The translations under genes were made by a program, and so were the position numbers. From Diogma glabrata (taxonomy: Eukaryota > Arthropoda > Insecta > Diptera > Cylindrotomidae), in the NCBI GenBank assembly GCA_963693315.1, contig OY856187.1, positions 385,563,461 to 385,627,460 of the forward strand: a DNA stretch of 64,000 bases, given 5' to 3'. Shown here piece by piece: positions 23,471 to 35,835 of the stretch. Positions within the stretch are counted from its first letter, which is position 1; each line of letters opens with the position of its first letter. Below the pieces are notes generated by a model. It was not told the origin of the DNA and did no database searches. It saw only the letters and a list, made by a program, of their open reading frames with translations.

Positions 23471-26449
23471 ACAAAAAATACACTAACAAAATTGAAGATT
23501 ACAGATAAAGTGTTAAATTCCAAATTCTTACTAATAACTAAAACGAAATTTTACATTTCTTGTTACCAGGCAATAGAAAACAAATTTATGCTTTAAAATA
23601 ATAGCAAAGCTATAAAACAAAGCAATAACATCTAAGCAATATTAGGTAAAATTTTTACCTGTCTACCGCCTGGTAACAGTTAATATAAAATACCAAATAA
23701 TTTTTTAATAAAGAACAATCTCATCAATTATATAATTGTACGTCTTCTATCTTCACTTCACTTTTATTTTGATAAACACTAATACACACTCAATGTATTT
23801 TATCTTATTTTACCCATACTTTGTATTTATAAAGAATACATACAAAAATAAAATTAAACAAAACACAAATTATTTTTTTATTTTCGATTATTATATTTTT
23901 TTCTTTAAGATTTAGCAACCTTCATCTTCTGCCTCCAGTTGATGATTCGATGGTTGTATGAACATCATTCAAGACCGTATTGATTGTTAGAGGATGTCAA
24001 AACTATGGTCATCTAGAGATGGAAAAATATATCAATGAAACGAAAACGATAGAGAGGTCTCATTGATTTGTTTCATCATTTCTAATTCTCACCAGAGAAC
24101 TAAGATTTTTAAAAATAAGTAAATAAAAAGAGCTGAAGGACGCATTTTTACAATATTGACAAGCTATAATCGAAGGTTCTGCGTATATATAACTAAAAAA
24201 AACACGTAAAGGAAAAATGGTGTTTTTCTCTGATAAAACTCCAACCATACAACTCGAATCAAAAATAATTAATTTATTGTCTTACTTACTTGAGTTTAAT
24301 TGCTTACAAAGATCCCAAACATTTTGTTTTATATTGAACATTTGTGTTGTTTCATGAGAAATATCATGTTTGGATATTTGAAATCATGTGGTGGGAATCA
24401 ATTTTTTTAATGGGAAATTGAAAATGGTCACTGTATGGATATTTGGAGCTCAAAATGGAAGTCGATTAAGTTTTTTTTATGTACTTGATCGGTTTACAAA
24501 ATTAACAATTAATTAAGAATGCAGTTCTAAAAATAAAATAATTTGTTTTCAATTCAATCAATTGTTGATGAAAAATTTATCTCTAATGTGAAATGTTCCC
24601 TATAGTGATTAATGGATAAACTGTTCTTTATTTTGAATACAATTTGGAATACTAAATTAAAATTGAAATTTTTATACTGAGTTTGCCGAATAATTCAATA
24701 ATTTCTAATCAGGAAGGCAAATAGTTCTGTAATACGATACGATTACAAAACTATTACATCTAAGATCGGGGAGGTCAGCACAGGACTGGTTTGGTTTTGT
24801 CATCTTTTTTTATTATCATTTTGAAATTGTTTTTTCGTTGCGCATTTTGTAACCATCCATTAATTAAATTCCAGAACTTCTATCATCAAAATTTTGAAAT
24901 CTTTGATGCTGTTACTCCTTTTCAAAACAAATCTAATAACAATTAGTGCTTCGTCGACAATCAATAATGAAAATAACAAAAACAAAATTCAATGTTTACA
25001 AAAGAGCCTTCTCTCGTTATTATCCATTTTTTTCTCTTAAGGAACTCCTACAGTATTTCATCCCTTTTGAATAAATTATTTATTTGCTAAAAATTCGAAT
25101 GTACATTTCACTTTTCTTTACAAACAAAAATTTAAAAAAAAAAATTGGAAAAATAACCATAGCAAATTTAATTAATTTATCCTTTTTCATGACAATTCAT
25201 TTCAGATTTTTTTTTTTAATTATAATTTTCGTTTCCATTAAAATAATTTATAATTGAGAGAAGAAAAATCTTGTGAAATAGAAAGTTTTTTCATCAATAT
25301 AAATTTTAAGTAATTGCCATTTCTTTTTTCTAATTTAAATTTTATTTTTTCGTTTTTTTCTGTTTTGGTTATTATCAAAAAATAATTTTGCTTTTCTTGT
25401 TCCGTTTTTCATTAAAATATGAATTCTGGAAAAAGAACTGGAAATGATGAACATTAAACAACATAATACAAAAGAAAATCATCATAAATTCAAGAAAGTT
25501 GTTGAGTGTTGATTTAATTTCTCATGGTAGATTAACTTCGAACATTTATTTCTAAAACCAAAAATATCTGGTTTGGTTGGTCTTTTCTTTTCTTGTTCAC
25601 TTTGTATAGGATCTTAATTTCATTTTTTCTTTAATATTTTCTTTATTTTTGAAAGTTTTTTTTGGATAATTTGAAAATCAAGTAATTTGATTGAAATTGA
25701 ATGACTGTACAAAATTAATTTTTGATGTGAAAAGGAGGCATGAAATGGCTAAGCGCACGAGTGGTTAAATGCTGTTAAGCGATAAAAAATTATGGTTAAA
25801 TTTAAAAGGAACTTGTCATTTTGTTCATTCAAAATCGGATTATTTTTAAAATAAAATGTGTTGTGTAGTAGAAATAACAATATGTATGTGTCACAACAAA
25901 ACAAAAACAACATGCGTTCTGGGATGGTAATGGACGTAAATTTTACAGCTGCTTTTTATTATTTTTTAATTGAATAACTAAACAAAGAACCCTATCACAT
26001 AATAAAATATTATATAGATTATAATGATAAGATGTAGAAAACAAAAATACATTAAAAAGTAAAGAGTAATTTTTTTCTTCAAAAATTTGCAAGAACAGTT
26101 CGCTTCAATGGTTAAAACCCACATAAAGAGTTAAACAAAAATTTATTTCTTCGGGGGAAAAACTGCGTGCCTGCATCAAATACATTGTGCCAGTTGATGC
26201 ATAGGGTAATTCCTCAGTTTTTGTGTACTTTGGTAAAATTCCAGTCACTTCTTTTACCTTTGACGAGCAATTCACCCTGATCAACAATGTTTCTAAACGA
26301 CTAACCGCTGCCTCACCATCAACATAGAAAAATCTAAATTTCTGTTGAATTAAATCGAGTGCTTTGACTCCAAACAAAGTACAGGTGATCCTAAAATTGT
26401 CTAGGGGTCACGTGATGGTATCGACGATGCATTGCTAATATTCAACCTT
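23471..26449. other. AT-rich intergenic stretch
   Basis: Very AT-rich with homopolymer runs and no supported gene. A ~90-base segment at 24340-24440 (core ATGTGGTGGGAA, preceded by GATATTTGAAATCATGTGG) also occurs near 62320-62410, so a dispersed repeat is present. A 90-codon minus-strand ORF at 26105-26377 has no motif I recognise. Confidence 0.5.
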
Positions 26450-27560
26450 GTCGGCTAGATCAACAGATTTGCTGAAGAAAAACAAAAAATGTCTCTGGAG
26501 TCCAGAAGCACAACTAAGCTTAAATTATTTAAAAACCGCTTGAGTGATGATAGGACCAAGCATCCATTAGCTTTTATGTCACAGAAACAAAATTCCCTCA
26601 GAGAAACTAAAGTGTTTCAGAGTTTCAGGTTCTAACCGTGCATATCAAACACCCCTTCATGAACCTCACCGATCATTCCAGCCTAAAAATGTTATTTGAT
26701 AGACTGTCAAGATGTAGTCTCATGCTACAGGCGTACGATTTTGATATCGAATACTGCAAGGAAACCAGGAGCATAGTTGCTGATACTCGTTTTCGGAATA
26801 GTACCAACGAAATTAATAGTTCTGTGTAAGATAATCAGGATGTTGTGATGTATCTGAAACTTTCTCATTTGTCAAGCGAATAATCTCCCTATTTTCGCTC
26901 ACGTAGGTGCTCCAAAAGTCACATAGCTAGGAGATTAAATAATATGTACGGAATTGTCAGTCATGTCAGTTGTACAAGTGCGCTAACACAATTCAGCCAT
27001 CCATGGGACAGGAATCTCAGGTTTTCTTTCCGGAGAATATATTTTGACTGCTTAGGACTCTTTCCCTGGTCAAAATGAGCAATACTCACATCGTCAAAGC
27101 TTTGGATCATTTCAGTTGGTTTGTGCTGGCAAAATCCTTTCAACAAGTTTGGCGCATTGAAGACACTTATTTTTAACAACGGTAAGCATTTCGAGTCCCA
27201 CCTACTGGCTAACTCAATTAAAACCTTAGATGTGAGGCATACTTCTAAGTATTCACCCCAGTCCAACACCTCAGACTGCCAAACCATTCCATAATACTGC
27301 CAAGTCGCTCTTATACCCAGACCAATCAAAAAACCTGAGATTATCACCGTTACAAGATTACCTCGACCTTACGAATCGCCTACCATCCGTCTTTTCAGTT
27401 CACACCTCATGTTTTACCTTTTGAACCTCACCAAGTTAACCACGGTTTCGAACACAGAAATCTTCGTGATTTTCAGCTCCAGCATATTTGTGGACCATTC
27501 ATTCGTCTATTCAAGTACTGAACATCTCTCTAGTATCCAATAGACCGTTCTTCACAACTT
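26450..27560 (+). pseudogene. pol: Ty3/gypsy pol debris (RT end, RNase H, integrase)
   Basis: From about 26450 the plus strand reads DLLKKNKK, then HPLAFMSQKQNS, then an ORF (26638-26829) with NLTDHSSLKMLF, YDFDIEYCKETRSIVADTRF: the end of a chromovirus/gypsy RNase H. After it, VKMSNTHIVKALDHFSWFVLAKSFQQ (fragmented) and, in another frame, TSKYSPQSNTSDCQ, correspond to integrase core and its YSPQ-N motif. Multiple stops and shifts; no LTRs seen. It is a different lineage from the errantivirus at 52-62 kb, as the RNase H text differs. Confidence 0.65.
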
Positions 27561-28781
27561 ACACATGGTTTATATTGAACAACGCCCTTCGATACAATTT
27601 ACGGAGCAGGGTTGAAAGTTTTTACCCTCAACAAGCCAAGAAGTATACGTTTAAAACTTTGCCCAGAGTAACGCTACCCGTTATTTAAAGGCCAAACTCG
27701 CTCGAAAGTTAATGCCGAAAAAACTTACCCAACCTGTTGGGACCGTCGCATTTTTGGTGGAAGACATGCGTTGACTCCTTTTCATATCAAAATAATTTAG
27801 TCGATACCATACCTAAAGTTAGATACCATCCTAACTTCATTCATAAGCTGTATCTCATCTGGTTTTATTTCACCCAAAACCCCACCGGTATAGTGACTCT
27901 AGTAGAAATGGAGACCTAGGTCCTTGTGAACTGCAACTGTCAAATACCAACTGGCCCAATGGAAGCGCAACCAAGTCCGAATACCTATGTTAATTCTAGT
28001 TCTTGGCCCGGCTTAAGACTTCTTCGTGGTGCGGGACATCCCCACGATTTTTTTTCTTTTCTAAGACTGAAATTCAGTCATTTTTATCGTTCTTGAAACT
28101 AGATAGGTTTCTTTGTTATAATTTTGAGAAAATTTAGTACTCCCACAGTTTACTTGGTTTGCCGAAATTGTGTTTTTTATTAACTAAACGTTTTCAGTGT
28201 TGAAGTTTTTTATTGAACGGGAGTTTAAACTTAAGTATGAGAGGTTTTGATGAGGACTCGATAATTATCACGGGACGCAGACGATCATAAAAATGTTGTC
28301 TAGTTCTATCTTTTTTTTGTGTTATATATTTGTTTTGTGATTTAATTTTTTTTGGGTTTCTTGTGTGAAAAATTTTATTTCTTATAAAAAAAAATTTAGG
28401 AATCAAAAATTTTCACTATTTTTATTCAAAAATAAAATCTATTATAGGAATAATAAATTCTATCAATGTTTTAAGTGTTTCATTATTACAAAATATAGAT
28501 TGTTAGAATTTTCAATCAAATTTGTTACAAGGGAAAAGGATTGTTTTTTTAAGTCAAACTTCTTTAGGCGCGATATGAGAATTTTGCACGGAAGTAACCA
28601 TTTTAACAGATATATAACCTTTAACCACATATATGCATCTCTATCACACTACAGTCTGATTTTGAATTTTAAACACATACATGCACACAATTCCAAAAAA
28701 ACAACAGTAGAAATTTAAACAACAATGAAATAAAAAATAAAGAAGAAATTCAAACAACAATGAAGTAAAAAAGGGAATCGA
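27561..28781. other. No gene recognised
   Basis: The first few hundred bases may still be decayed gypsy sequence (less AT-rich to about 28000). After that AT-rich DNA with opposite-strand ORFs at 28194-28718 that look like chance ORFs (Lys/Asn/Phe/Ile-rich, no motif). Confidence 0.4.
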
Positions 28782-29038
28782 ATATTATGTTCGGCAAGTA
28801 TGCGATACAATTCGATTATGTGTATTGTGTTGAGTTGTGTGTGTCAATTGTCATTTATATGTTAATGTTATTATATTTTTTATTTATTCAGTCTCGTACT
28901 AAATGTTATATGAGTTGGATGTGTCGATGACGAGACTGAATAAGTGAATAAAAAATATAATACATTAACAAATGAATTAAAATTGACGCACACAATATAC
29001 ATAATCGAATTGTATCGCAAACTTGCCGAACATAATAT
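28782..29038. mobile_element. Palindromic foldback MITE, copy 1 (257 bp)
   Basis: The left arm starts ATATTATGTTCGGCAAGT and the right arm ends in its near-perfect inverse complement (CTTGCCGAACATAATAT). Arm pairing continues through the AATTCGATTATGTGTATTGTG block to CAGTCTCGT/ACGAGACTG, leaving only a ~30-base loop (28899-28929). No coding capacity. Compared with copy 2 the innermost part of the right arm is deleted. Confidence 0.85.
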
Positions 29039-29149
29039 CCGTATTCCGTAATATTTTATTGAGTTTCGTAATTTTTTAAATTTGTATTTTGAATTGTTTT
29101 AGTTTTTTCACTGACCTCATGAATACGAATATTATGTTCGACTTCACGA

Positions 29150-29432
29150 ATATTATGTTCGGCAAGTATGCGATACAATTCGATTATGTGTATTGTGTGT
29201 GTCAATTATCATTCATTTGTTAATGTTATTATATTTTTTATTTACTTATTCAGTCACGTACTAAATGTTATATGAGTTGGATATGCCGATTTTAGATTAA
29301 AGCATCTCATAAAATATTTAGTACGAGACTGAAGAAGTGAATAAAAAATATAATAACCTTAACAAATGAATGACAATTGACACACACAATACACATAATC
29401 GAATTGTATCGCATTCTTGCCGTGCATAATAT
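29150..29432. mobile_element. Palindromic foldback MITE, copy 2 (283 bp)
   Basis: Same element and same orientation as copy 1, with arms that extend further toward the centre (CGTACTAAATGTTATATGAG pairs with CTCATAAAATATTTAGTACG). The ~60 bases after each copy (TTTTATTGAGTTTCGTAATT and onward to GAATTGTTTTAG) are also shared, so element plus flank are tandemly duplicated. A stray terminus-like CGAATATTATGTTCG sits between the copies near 29126. Confidence 0.85.
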
Positions 29433-30096
29433 CCGTAATATTTTATTGAGTTTCGTAATTTTTTAAATTTATATTTTGAATTGTTTTAGATTTTTAACCG
29501 ACTTCAAAAAAGATGATGTTCTATATTTCATTGTGGGTTTTTTTATGTATGTTAATTGTTAACTGAATTTTCAAAAACGGCTCGTTCGATTTGGATGATT
29601 TAAATTGTATTCTATTTTGGCTGATTTTGAGAGGGTCCTTTAGTTTTCTATGATGTGAGAAATACCGTTTTAAGAAAATTAAAAAAACTCGATTTTTTAT
29701 GTAGCTGATTTCGTCAAAACATCTTAATCTGTTTGGATATTTTGAGTTGTATTATATTGCTATAAATTTTGAGGTGGTCGTATATAATTTTCTATGACTA
29801 AAATATGCCGTTTTTTCAAAAGTTTATTTTTAAATAAAAATAGTTGTGTTGATTAAATTTGTTTTGTTAAATAGAAAATGAGTGCGTGTTATCTTTGCAT
29901 GCGGTTGAAATAAATTTCTTTGGCTACTGTGCCAGGTATTAATAAAAAGATTAAATATAGAATAAATAAGTCATATTGCAATTTAGAGTTGCATTTCTTG
30001 ATAACATAATCTTCAGTTTGTGTAATAAAAGCAATATTTACATAATGTATTACAAAGTCAATTCAATTATTATCATAATTGAAATATGAAATTAGA
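29433..30096. other. Dispersed insect repeat and AT-rich spacer
   Basis: At about 29483 begins ACCGACTTCAAAAAAGATGA followed by TATGTATGTTAATTG and ACGGCTCGTTCGATTTGG. From memory this opening is a widespread insect interspersed repeat (often ACCGACTTCCAAAAAGGAGG). It fades by about 29850. No ORF of interest. Confidence 0.45.
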
Positions 30097-30144
30097 GGTT
30101 TATGACAAATATGTTAAATTTATTTAACATATTTGTCATAAACC
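30097..30144. repeat. 48-bp near-perfect palindrome
   Basis: GGTTTATGACAAATATGTTA is followed, after a very short centre, by its inverse complement ending at 30144; arms are about 23 bases with mismatch only at the centre. ATTTGTCATAAAC is repeated again at ~30150-30165. It could form a cruciform or hairpin; no terminator function is implied. Confidence 0.85.
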
Positions 30145-30272
30145 ATAAACACATTTGTCATAAAACTGCAACAATTGTTGTACCAAATCTTGTTGTTAAA
30201 TTAAATGGAGATTAAGGTGGCCCTTAGTTTACTCTAGAATTTTTCGTTCATTTTACAGTTTGCGGTACCACT

Positions 30273-30450
30273 CCATTTCGTGTCAATACCTATAAAAATA
30301 TAATTTGTAAAATTTGAAATCAATCGTTCAATTCTAATCGTTCAATACCTAAGGTTGAAAGGTTTTGTTCTGGGCCTTTAAAAATAAATAAATTTTTTTG
30401 TACGACACCTTCCCATTTCGTGTCAATACCCATAAAAATATAATTTTCCT
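30273..30450. repeat. Direct repeat, 140-base spacing, upstream of BEL copy 2
   Basis: CCATTTCGTGTCAATACC plus a following CATAAAAATATAATTT-like tail occurs at 30273 and 30413. The spacing suggests a decayed tandem duplication just before the first readable gag codons of BEL copy 2. No relation to the sequence after 35035 was seen, so it is not evidently an LTR. Confidence 0.7.
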
Positions 30451-30456
30451 AAATAA

Positions 30457-33400
30457 AATTTTCAGTCCTTTATTAAGAGTTTTATAAAAGTACCGTCGAT
30501 TAATAATCCAAATTTACAACAAATAAGACGACTTATGGACACTGCAGATGAAGTTATACGAGGCTTAAAAGCGGTAGATGCGGAAACCAGAGATCCCTGG
30601 CTAACTTATTTACTAATCCAGAAGCTGGATGAAGAGAGTCGAGATAGATGGGCGACGGAAACTGCAAACATTGAGTTTCCAACATGTCAATTATTAATAG
30701 AATTTCTAATGAAAAGAGCAGATGCATTGGATGCTGTAGTAAGCTACCCTGGACGTATTAGCATACAATCCCAAGGTAAACCGATTCCAAAGGCATTTGT
30801 TCAGGCAGTGAGATTATGTAGTGTATGTAAAGGTGATTACCATCCCATCTACCAATGTTCAACGTTTAAGGAACGGACGGTGGAACATCGACTAGCGTTA
30901 ATCAAATCCGAGAAACGATGTTTCAACTGTTTGAGTTCAATGCATTCCGTATACCGATGCAAATCCAAAAACAGATGCCATTTATGTAAACGAAGACACA
31001 ATTCGCTTTTACATTCAGGAGACGACACTACCAATAGAGCCTACAACAGAGATGTTGAGAATGATCAGCCAACAACATCCAAAAGTATGAGCACAGTAAA
31101 TACCATCACAGCGGAGAATTTTAGTGAGAAAAAAATCTGTGGTCATTGTAGTACGGATTTAAATTCAGTAACTCTACCAACTGCTATGGTAAGGGTTAAG
31201 GATCGTGATGGAAATTATCAAACTTGCCATGTATTACTGGATTCCGGTTCTCAGACATCGTTAATAACCGAAGCATTTGTACAAAGATTAGGATTGCAAC
31301 GTAGAAATGGAAGAGTAAACATTCAAGGGCTCTCAGATCGCAATCTTGTGATAACCAAAGGGATAGTAGATTTAGTTATAACGCCACATATCCAATCAAA
31401 TTATAAGACGGAAGTATCCACGCATATAAAACCATCCACTACTACGATCAATTCGATACCAATAAAATTGCTAAATTGTCAGTGTAAATGATCCCATATT
31501 ACCTTAGCTGATATAAGCTCAAAGACATGCAGAATAGATTTATTACTAGGCACCGACAAATTTTTTGAAGTTCTAAAGTCAGAACAGCTGAAAGATGCCT
31601 ACAACCGAATTTATGCCGAGAATACGCAGTTCGGATAGGTACTGACGGGTACTCTTCCATCTGATCCAAAATTTGGTCAGTGTCATACCATTGTTGTTGG
31701 AAGGGACAATTTAGACACCAGTCTTCGCAAATTTTGGGACTCCGAAGAGATTTTTCATTCTGTCACTTTATTACCTGAACATCAAGTTTGTGAAGAGCTG
31801 TTCAAAACAACAACTAACAAGTTACGAGATGATTACCATTATATGGTAAGGTTACCCTTTAAGAAGGAGAGAAAAGCATTAAATGAATCATTACATTTCG
31901 CCGTCCAAAGACTCAATAGTATGGGGAAACGGTTTAAGAGAAACAAGGAATTGCAAATTCAATATATAGAATTTATGGAAGAATACGAACGTTTGAACCA
32001 TAAAATTGAAGTAAAGCCATCAAAATATCAGTGTGATGTTGTATATCTACCACACCATGGAGTAGTGAGAGAATCATTAATGACAACCAAACTTCGGGTG
32101 GTCTTTGATGCCTCAGCCAAAACATGTTCTGGATTTTCGCTCAACGATAATTTATTAACCGGTACTCTATTACAAAATTTGTTAAATGATCTGCTAATAC
32201 GGTTTCGAATGCACGAAATTGTATTTATTGCTGATGTGAAAAAAATCTACCGCCAGATTTGGATCCATCGAATGGATCGACATTATCAAAGAATTGTGTG
32301 GCGCAGACATCACGAAGAAGACATTAAACATTACGAGCCAAAAACCTTAACATACGGAATGACATCAGGCCCTTATTTAGCCAACAGAGCTATTAAGCAT
32401 ATTGCCGAAGTTAATAGAGTTCGATTTCCCACAGCGTCGGCAGCTTTATCTCAAGATATGTATATGGACGATCTACTAACCGGTACAAATTCCGTAACAG
32501 AAGCATCAACTCTAGCAAATCAAATTACAATCATGGGATTTAATTTAAGAAAAAGAAAATGGGTTTCCAATTTCACTGAGTTTATGAAAATAATGAGCCA
32601 AGGTGATGTAGCGACCTCTGCTTCTAAAATCTTCGACGACAATCCAGATGAAGTTAAGGTGTTAGGACTTCAATGGCAGCCAATGGCCGATCAATTTACT
32701 TACCATGTCACGCTCAAGGATATAGTGCCAACAACGAAGCGATCTATATTATCGGAAGCGAGTCGCATCTTCGACCCACTAGGATTGGCAGCGCCTTTTA
32801 TCATTAAAATCAAAACCTTTTTCCAAACAGTATGGTTGGTAGACGGAGGATGGGATGATGAATTGACAGAGAAGCTCAAAACCCAATGGGTAAAAATTCG
32901 AGCGGAAATCATGGAACTGGAAGGGTTAGTAATACCAAGATGGTTGCATGTTACTACTGTTGAGTATCAATTGCATGGGTTTTGTGATTCAAACGAGTTA
33001 GCTTATACTGTTACTGTATATCTCAGAACATATTATAACGGTAGTATTGTTACTAATTCGAACGCCGCCAAAACAAAGGTTGCACGTCTGAAAAATATAT
33101 CATTACCTCGCCTAGAGTTAAACGGTGCAGTCCTGCTAGTTCGTTTACTTAAGCACAAACAATCATTACTGAACCGTTCTAAAATTCAATTGTTTGGATG
33201 GACGGATTCCACCATTGTACTTGACTGGCTTGCCGAAGCACCACGTAAATGGAAAACATATGTTGCTAATAGGACTAGTAAAATTTTGGAAGTACTCCCC
33301 AGAATCAAGTGGCACCATATTTCGTCCAAATTGAATCCTGGAGATTGCGCTACAAGAGGTTTAAGCCCAAAAGAACTTCAAAATCATTCGTTGTGATGGC

Positions 33401-35006
33401 ACGGTCCAGAATTTTTAAAGCTTGAACCGAAAAATTGGCCAGTTTTGACAAGAACCAAGCCAATAAGCAATATAGATCGAAGAGAAAATTTACAAGTGAT
33501 GGTAACACACTGCGGAAAGGATACAAACATAATCGAACAATTAGTAAATAATTATTCCAGCTACGATAAGATCATACGAATCCTGATGTTCATACAGGAA
33601 TTTATTTCTTTAAAATGTTGCAAATCTCAATTTGAGTCCAAGTTATGTCGAGTAAATTGGCGATTAGCCGAAACCACGATAGTCAAATATGTTCAACATC
33701 TAGATTTCTGCGATGAACTTCAAGCCATTAACCGAACCTGTACTGTACCGAAATCTAGTGCTATCAAATCGTTAAATCCTTTTCGAGATAGTAATGGCCT
33801 ATTACGAGTAAGAGGTTGGATTGAGTAGGCCATAGCACCATATGATACACTCCATCCCGTCATATTATCAGCGAAATCAGAATTAGCGAAGCAGATAGTG
33901 TTGAAATATCATATTGGAAATTTCCATTGCGGCGCATCATTACTAATAAGTCTGTTTCGAAAAAGATTCTGGTTTATTCGGGTTAAGGATTTTATTAAAA
34001 CAACAACACTAAGATGCGTAAATTGTATGAAACAACGTCCACAAACTGAGAGTCAACTGATGGGTAGTTTACTGAAAGATAGAATTCAATTAGAACGTCC
34101 TTTTTTAAAAATTGGTGTCGATTTTGCTGGACCTGTTAATACGTATTTAAAGGCGGTCGTGGTCAACGTACACAGAAGTCATATATTTGCTGCATAGTGT
34201 GCTTAAGCACTAAAGCTATACATCTAGAGATCGTTGGTGATCCAACAACAGATTCATTCATGGGAGCTTTACACAGATGCTTTGCTCGAAGTGGTGTTTC
34301 AACGGATATCTACTCCGATAATAGAAGTAACTTTCGTGGAGCAAGCAAAAAGCTCCAAGATTTAAATTTATTCATTAAACCTAATATTGATTTTATGTCT
34401 CAGTCTATGTTAAATAGTCATCAAATTTTGTGGCATTTCATACCGCCAAACGCACCACACTTTGAAGGTATTTGGGAGGCTGGAGTCAAGTCGGCAAAGA
34501 CACATATGGAAAGGGTGATTGGCAACCAAATACTTACCCAAGAAGAGCTGCACACCTTATTAGTACGTATTGAAGGGCTTCTAGACTCGAGACCAGTATG
34601 TTATTTGGGAGAAGATGAAATTGATCCATTAACTCCCGCACACTTTTTAATTGGCCATCCTACCACAACCATTCCACAAGAAGACGTCTCAGAGGTGCCA
34701 TATAACAGATTAACTCATTGGCAGGCTATTCAAAAAATGACTCAATTTTTTTGGAGAAGATGGCATCAAGAGTACATTACATCTTTGCAAACTCGAGGAA
34801 AATGGACAAAAGAGATGAGGAATATGTGTGTCCACGATGTGGTACTAATAAAGGATGAAAATTCGCTTGTAAATCAATGGAGAATGGTGAGAGTGATAGC
34901 AGTATTTCCGGGAGCTGATAATCTCGTACGTGTCGCTGAATTCCAGACAAAACAAGGGGTAGTTCGAAGACCAATAACAAGGTTATGTCGTTTAACAGTA
35001 AATTGA
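30457..35006 (+). pseudogene. pol: BEL gag-pol, single frame with four stops and one frameshift
   Basis: One reading frame is kept from about 30457 to 34147, broken only by TGA 31489, TAG 31636, TGA 33394 and TAG 33826. Near 34148 it shifts into the frame of the last ORF (34197-35006). Domains in order: gag C-terminus; knuckles CSVCKGDYHPIYQC, CFNCLSSMHSVYRC, CHLCKRRHNSLLH; protease LLDSGSQTSLI; reverse transcriptase LPHHGVVRES, RVVFDAS, ADVKKIYRQ and YMDD at 32461-32472; LHGFCDSNELAY and FGWTDSTIVLDW (RNase H); integrase GVDFAGP, CLSTKAIHLE, YSDNRSNF, FEGIWEAGVKSAK (catalytic Glu region), TPAHFLIG and the C-terminal VHDVVLIKDE. Few lesions for its length suggest moderate age. Gag and pol share one frame, normal for BEL. 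Confidence 0.9.
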
Positions 35007-35034
35007 AATCAGACGACTTTCAAGGCGGCCACGA

Positions 35035-35240
35035 TGTTCGAGATACACAATTTATGTTCACTATAAAACTTAATTTGTATTTTTTTATTAGTATTGTATA
35101 AATTAGATTTTTGCACATCGTACATAACAAATTTATATCAATGGATCACAGCAATCACAAATCATTCGAAATTGGTATAATTCTCCGGTATAATAATGAC
35201 ACATAAAATTTGTTTCTTTGATGTAATGATAATTCATAAT
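35035..35240 (+). repeat. Probable 3' LTR start of BEL copy 2
   Basis: Begins TGTTCGAGATAC right after the GGCGGCCACGA tract. No partner LTR is in the window, so the end is not defined. It is probably cut by the inverted-repeat element that starts at 35305. Confidence 0.45.
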
Positions 35241-35304
35241 TTTTGGTTAGAATAATATATGAAGTGAAATCGAGTACAACTCTTGTTGAAATTAATAATA
35301 ATAA

Positions 35305-35835
35305 CACTAGTTTACAAGAAAAATCTCCCGAAATAAAACCCAACTTTTCTCATAGATTTGGACCTCTTGAATACGAATATAATATTTATTTATTTTTGTT
35401 GCTCTTATTTTTTGAGATATTCACAAAAAACAAATTTTTTTGGTTATCAAAAATGTTGTTTCGGTTTTTGGGTCTCATATTTTACAAAACAAACAAATTA
35501 AAAATATTAACGAAACATGTGCATAGCAAATATGCCAACAAACATTTTGAGCAATATTTTGTAAAAATCCATTCTTCCAGAATCCTGAAGTTACAGTCGA
35601 AAAAAGTTGAAAAAATACGAAAAATTCACGTTTTTTTTAAATATTTCCATTTTCAACGCCATAAATTTTGAACAAATAAAGACACTAATTTTTTTTAATT
35701 TCTTGGAGCCTACAGTAATTTTAATTTTCTTTTTTATAAGCTAAAAGAAGCGAATATTGGTGCGGTTTGCACCAAGTTATTCATGTTTCCCCAAAGAAAG
35801 TCAAAACTCAAAATTTGGAAAAAATAATTTTCACT
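35305..35835 (+). repeat. Left inverted repeat (pairs with 45655-46199)
   Basis: Shared landmarks, here in plus orientation: AATAAAACCCAACTTTTCT, TTTCGGTTTTTGGGTCTCAT, ACATGTGCATAG, TTACAGTCGAAAAAAGTTG, TCTTGGAGCC and the hairpin-forming GGTGCGGTTTGCACC. Homology fades after AATTTGGAAAAA near 35820. The 142-codon ORF across it is Phe/Lys-rich, has no match to a known family and is not conserved as an ORF in the partner copy. Confidence 0.9.

Larger units (their letters stand above)
30457..35240 (+). mobile_element. BEL/Pao LTR retrotransposon, copy 2 (5'-truncated)
   Basis: The readable coding region starts mid-gag at about 30457, so the 5' LTR and gag N-terminus are missing. It then runs through zinc knuckles, protease, reverse transcriptase, RNase H and full-length integrase to 35006. 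The stop is followed by CAAGGCGGCCACGA, a BEL-like polypurine/pre-LTR sequence, and TGTTCGAGATAC at 35035, the likely start of the 3' LTR. No env follows integrase. The text differs clearly from copy 1, so it is another BEL family. Confidence 0.85.

Noticed and set aside
28194..28718. ORFs on both strands
   Set aside because: Opposite-strand partly overlapping, Lys/Asn/Phe-biased, no domain; likely chance.
35243..35671. 142-codon ORF inside the left inverted repeat
   Set aside because: Its frame is not kept in the partner repeat at 45.7-46.2 kb, and composition is Phe/Lys/Ile-rich without motifs.
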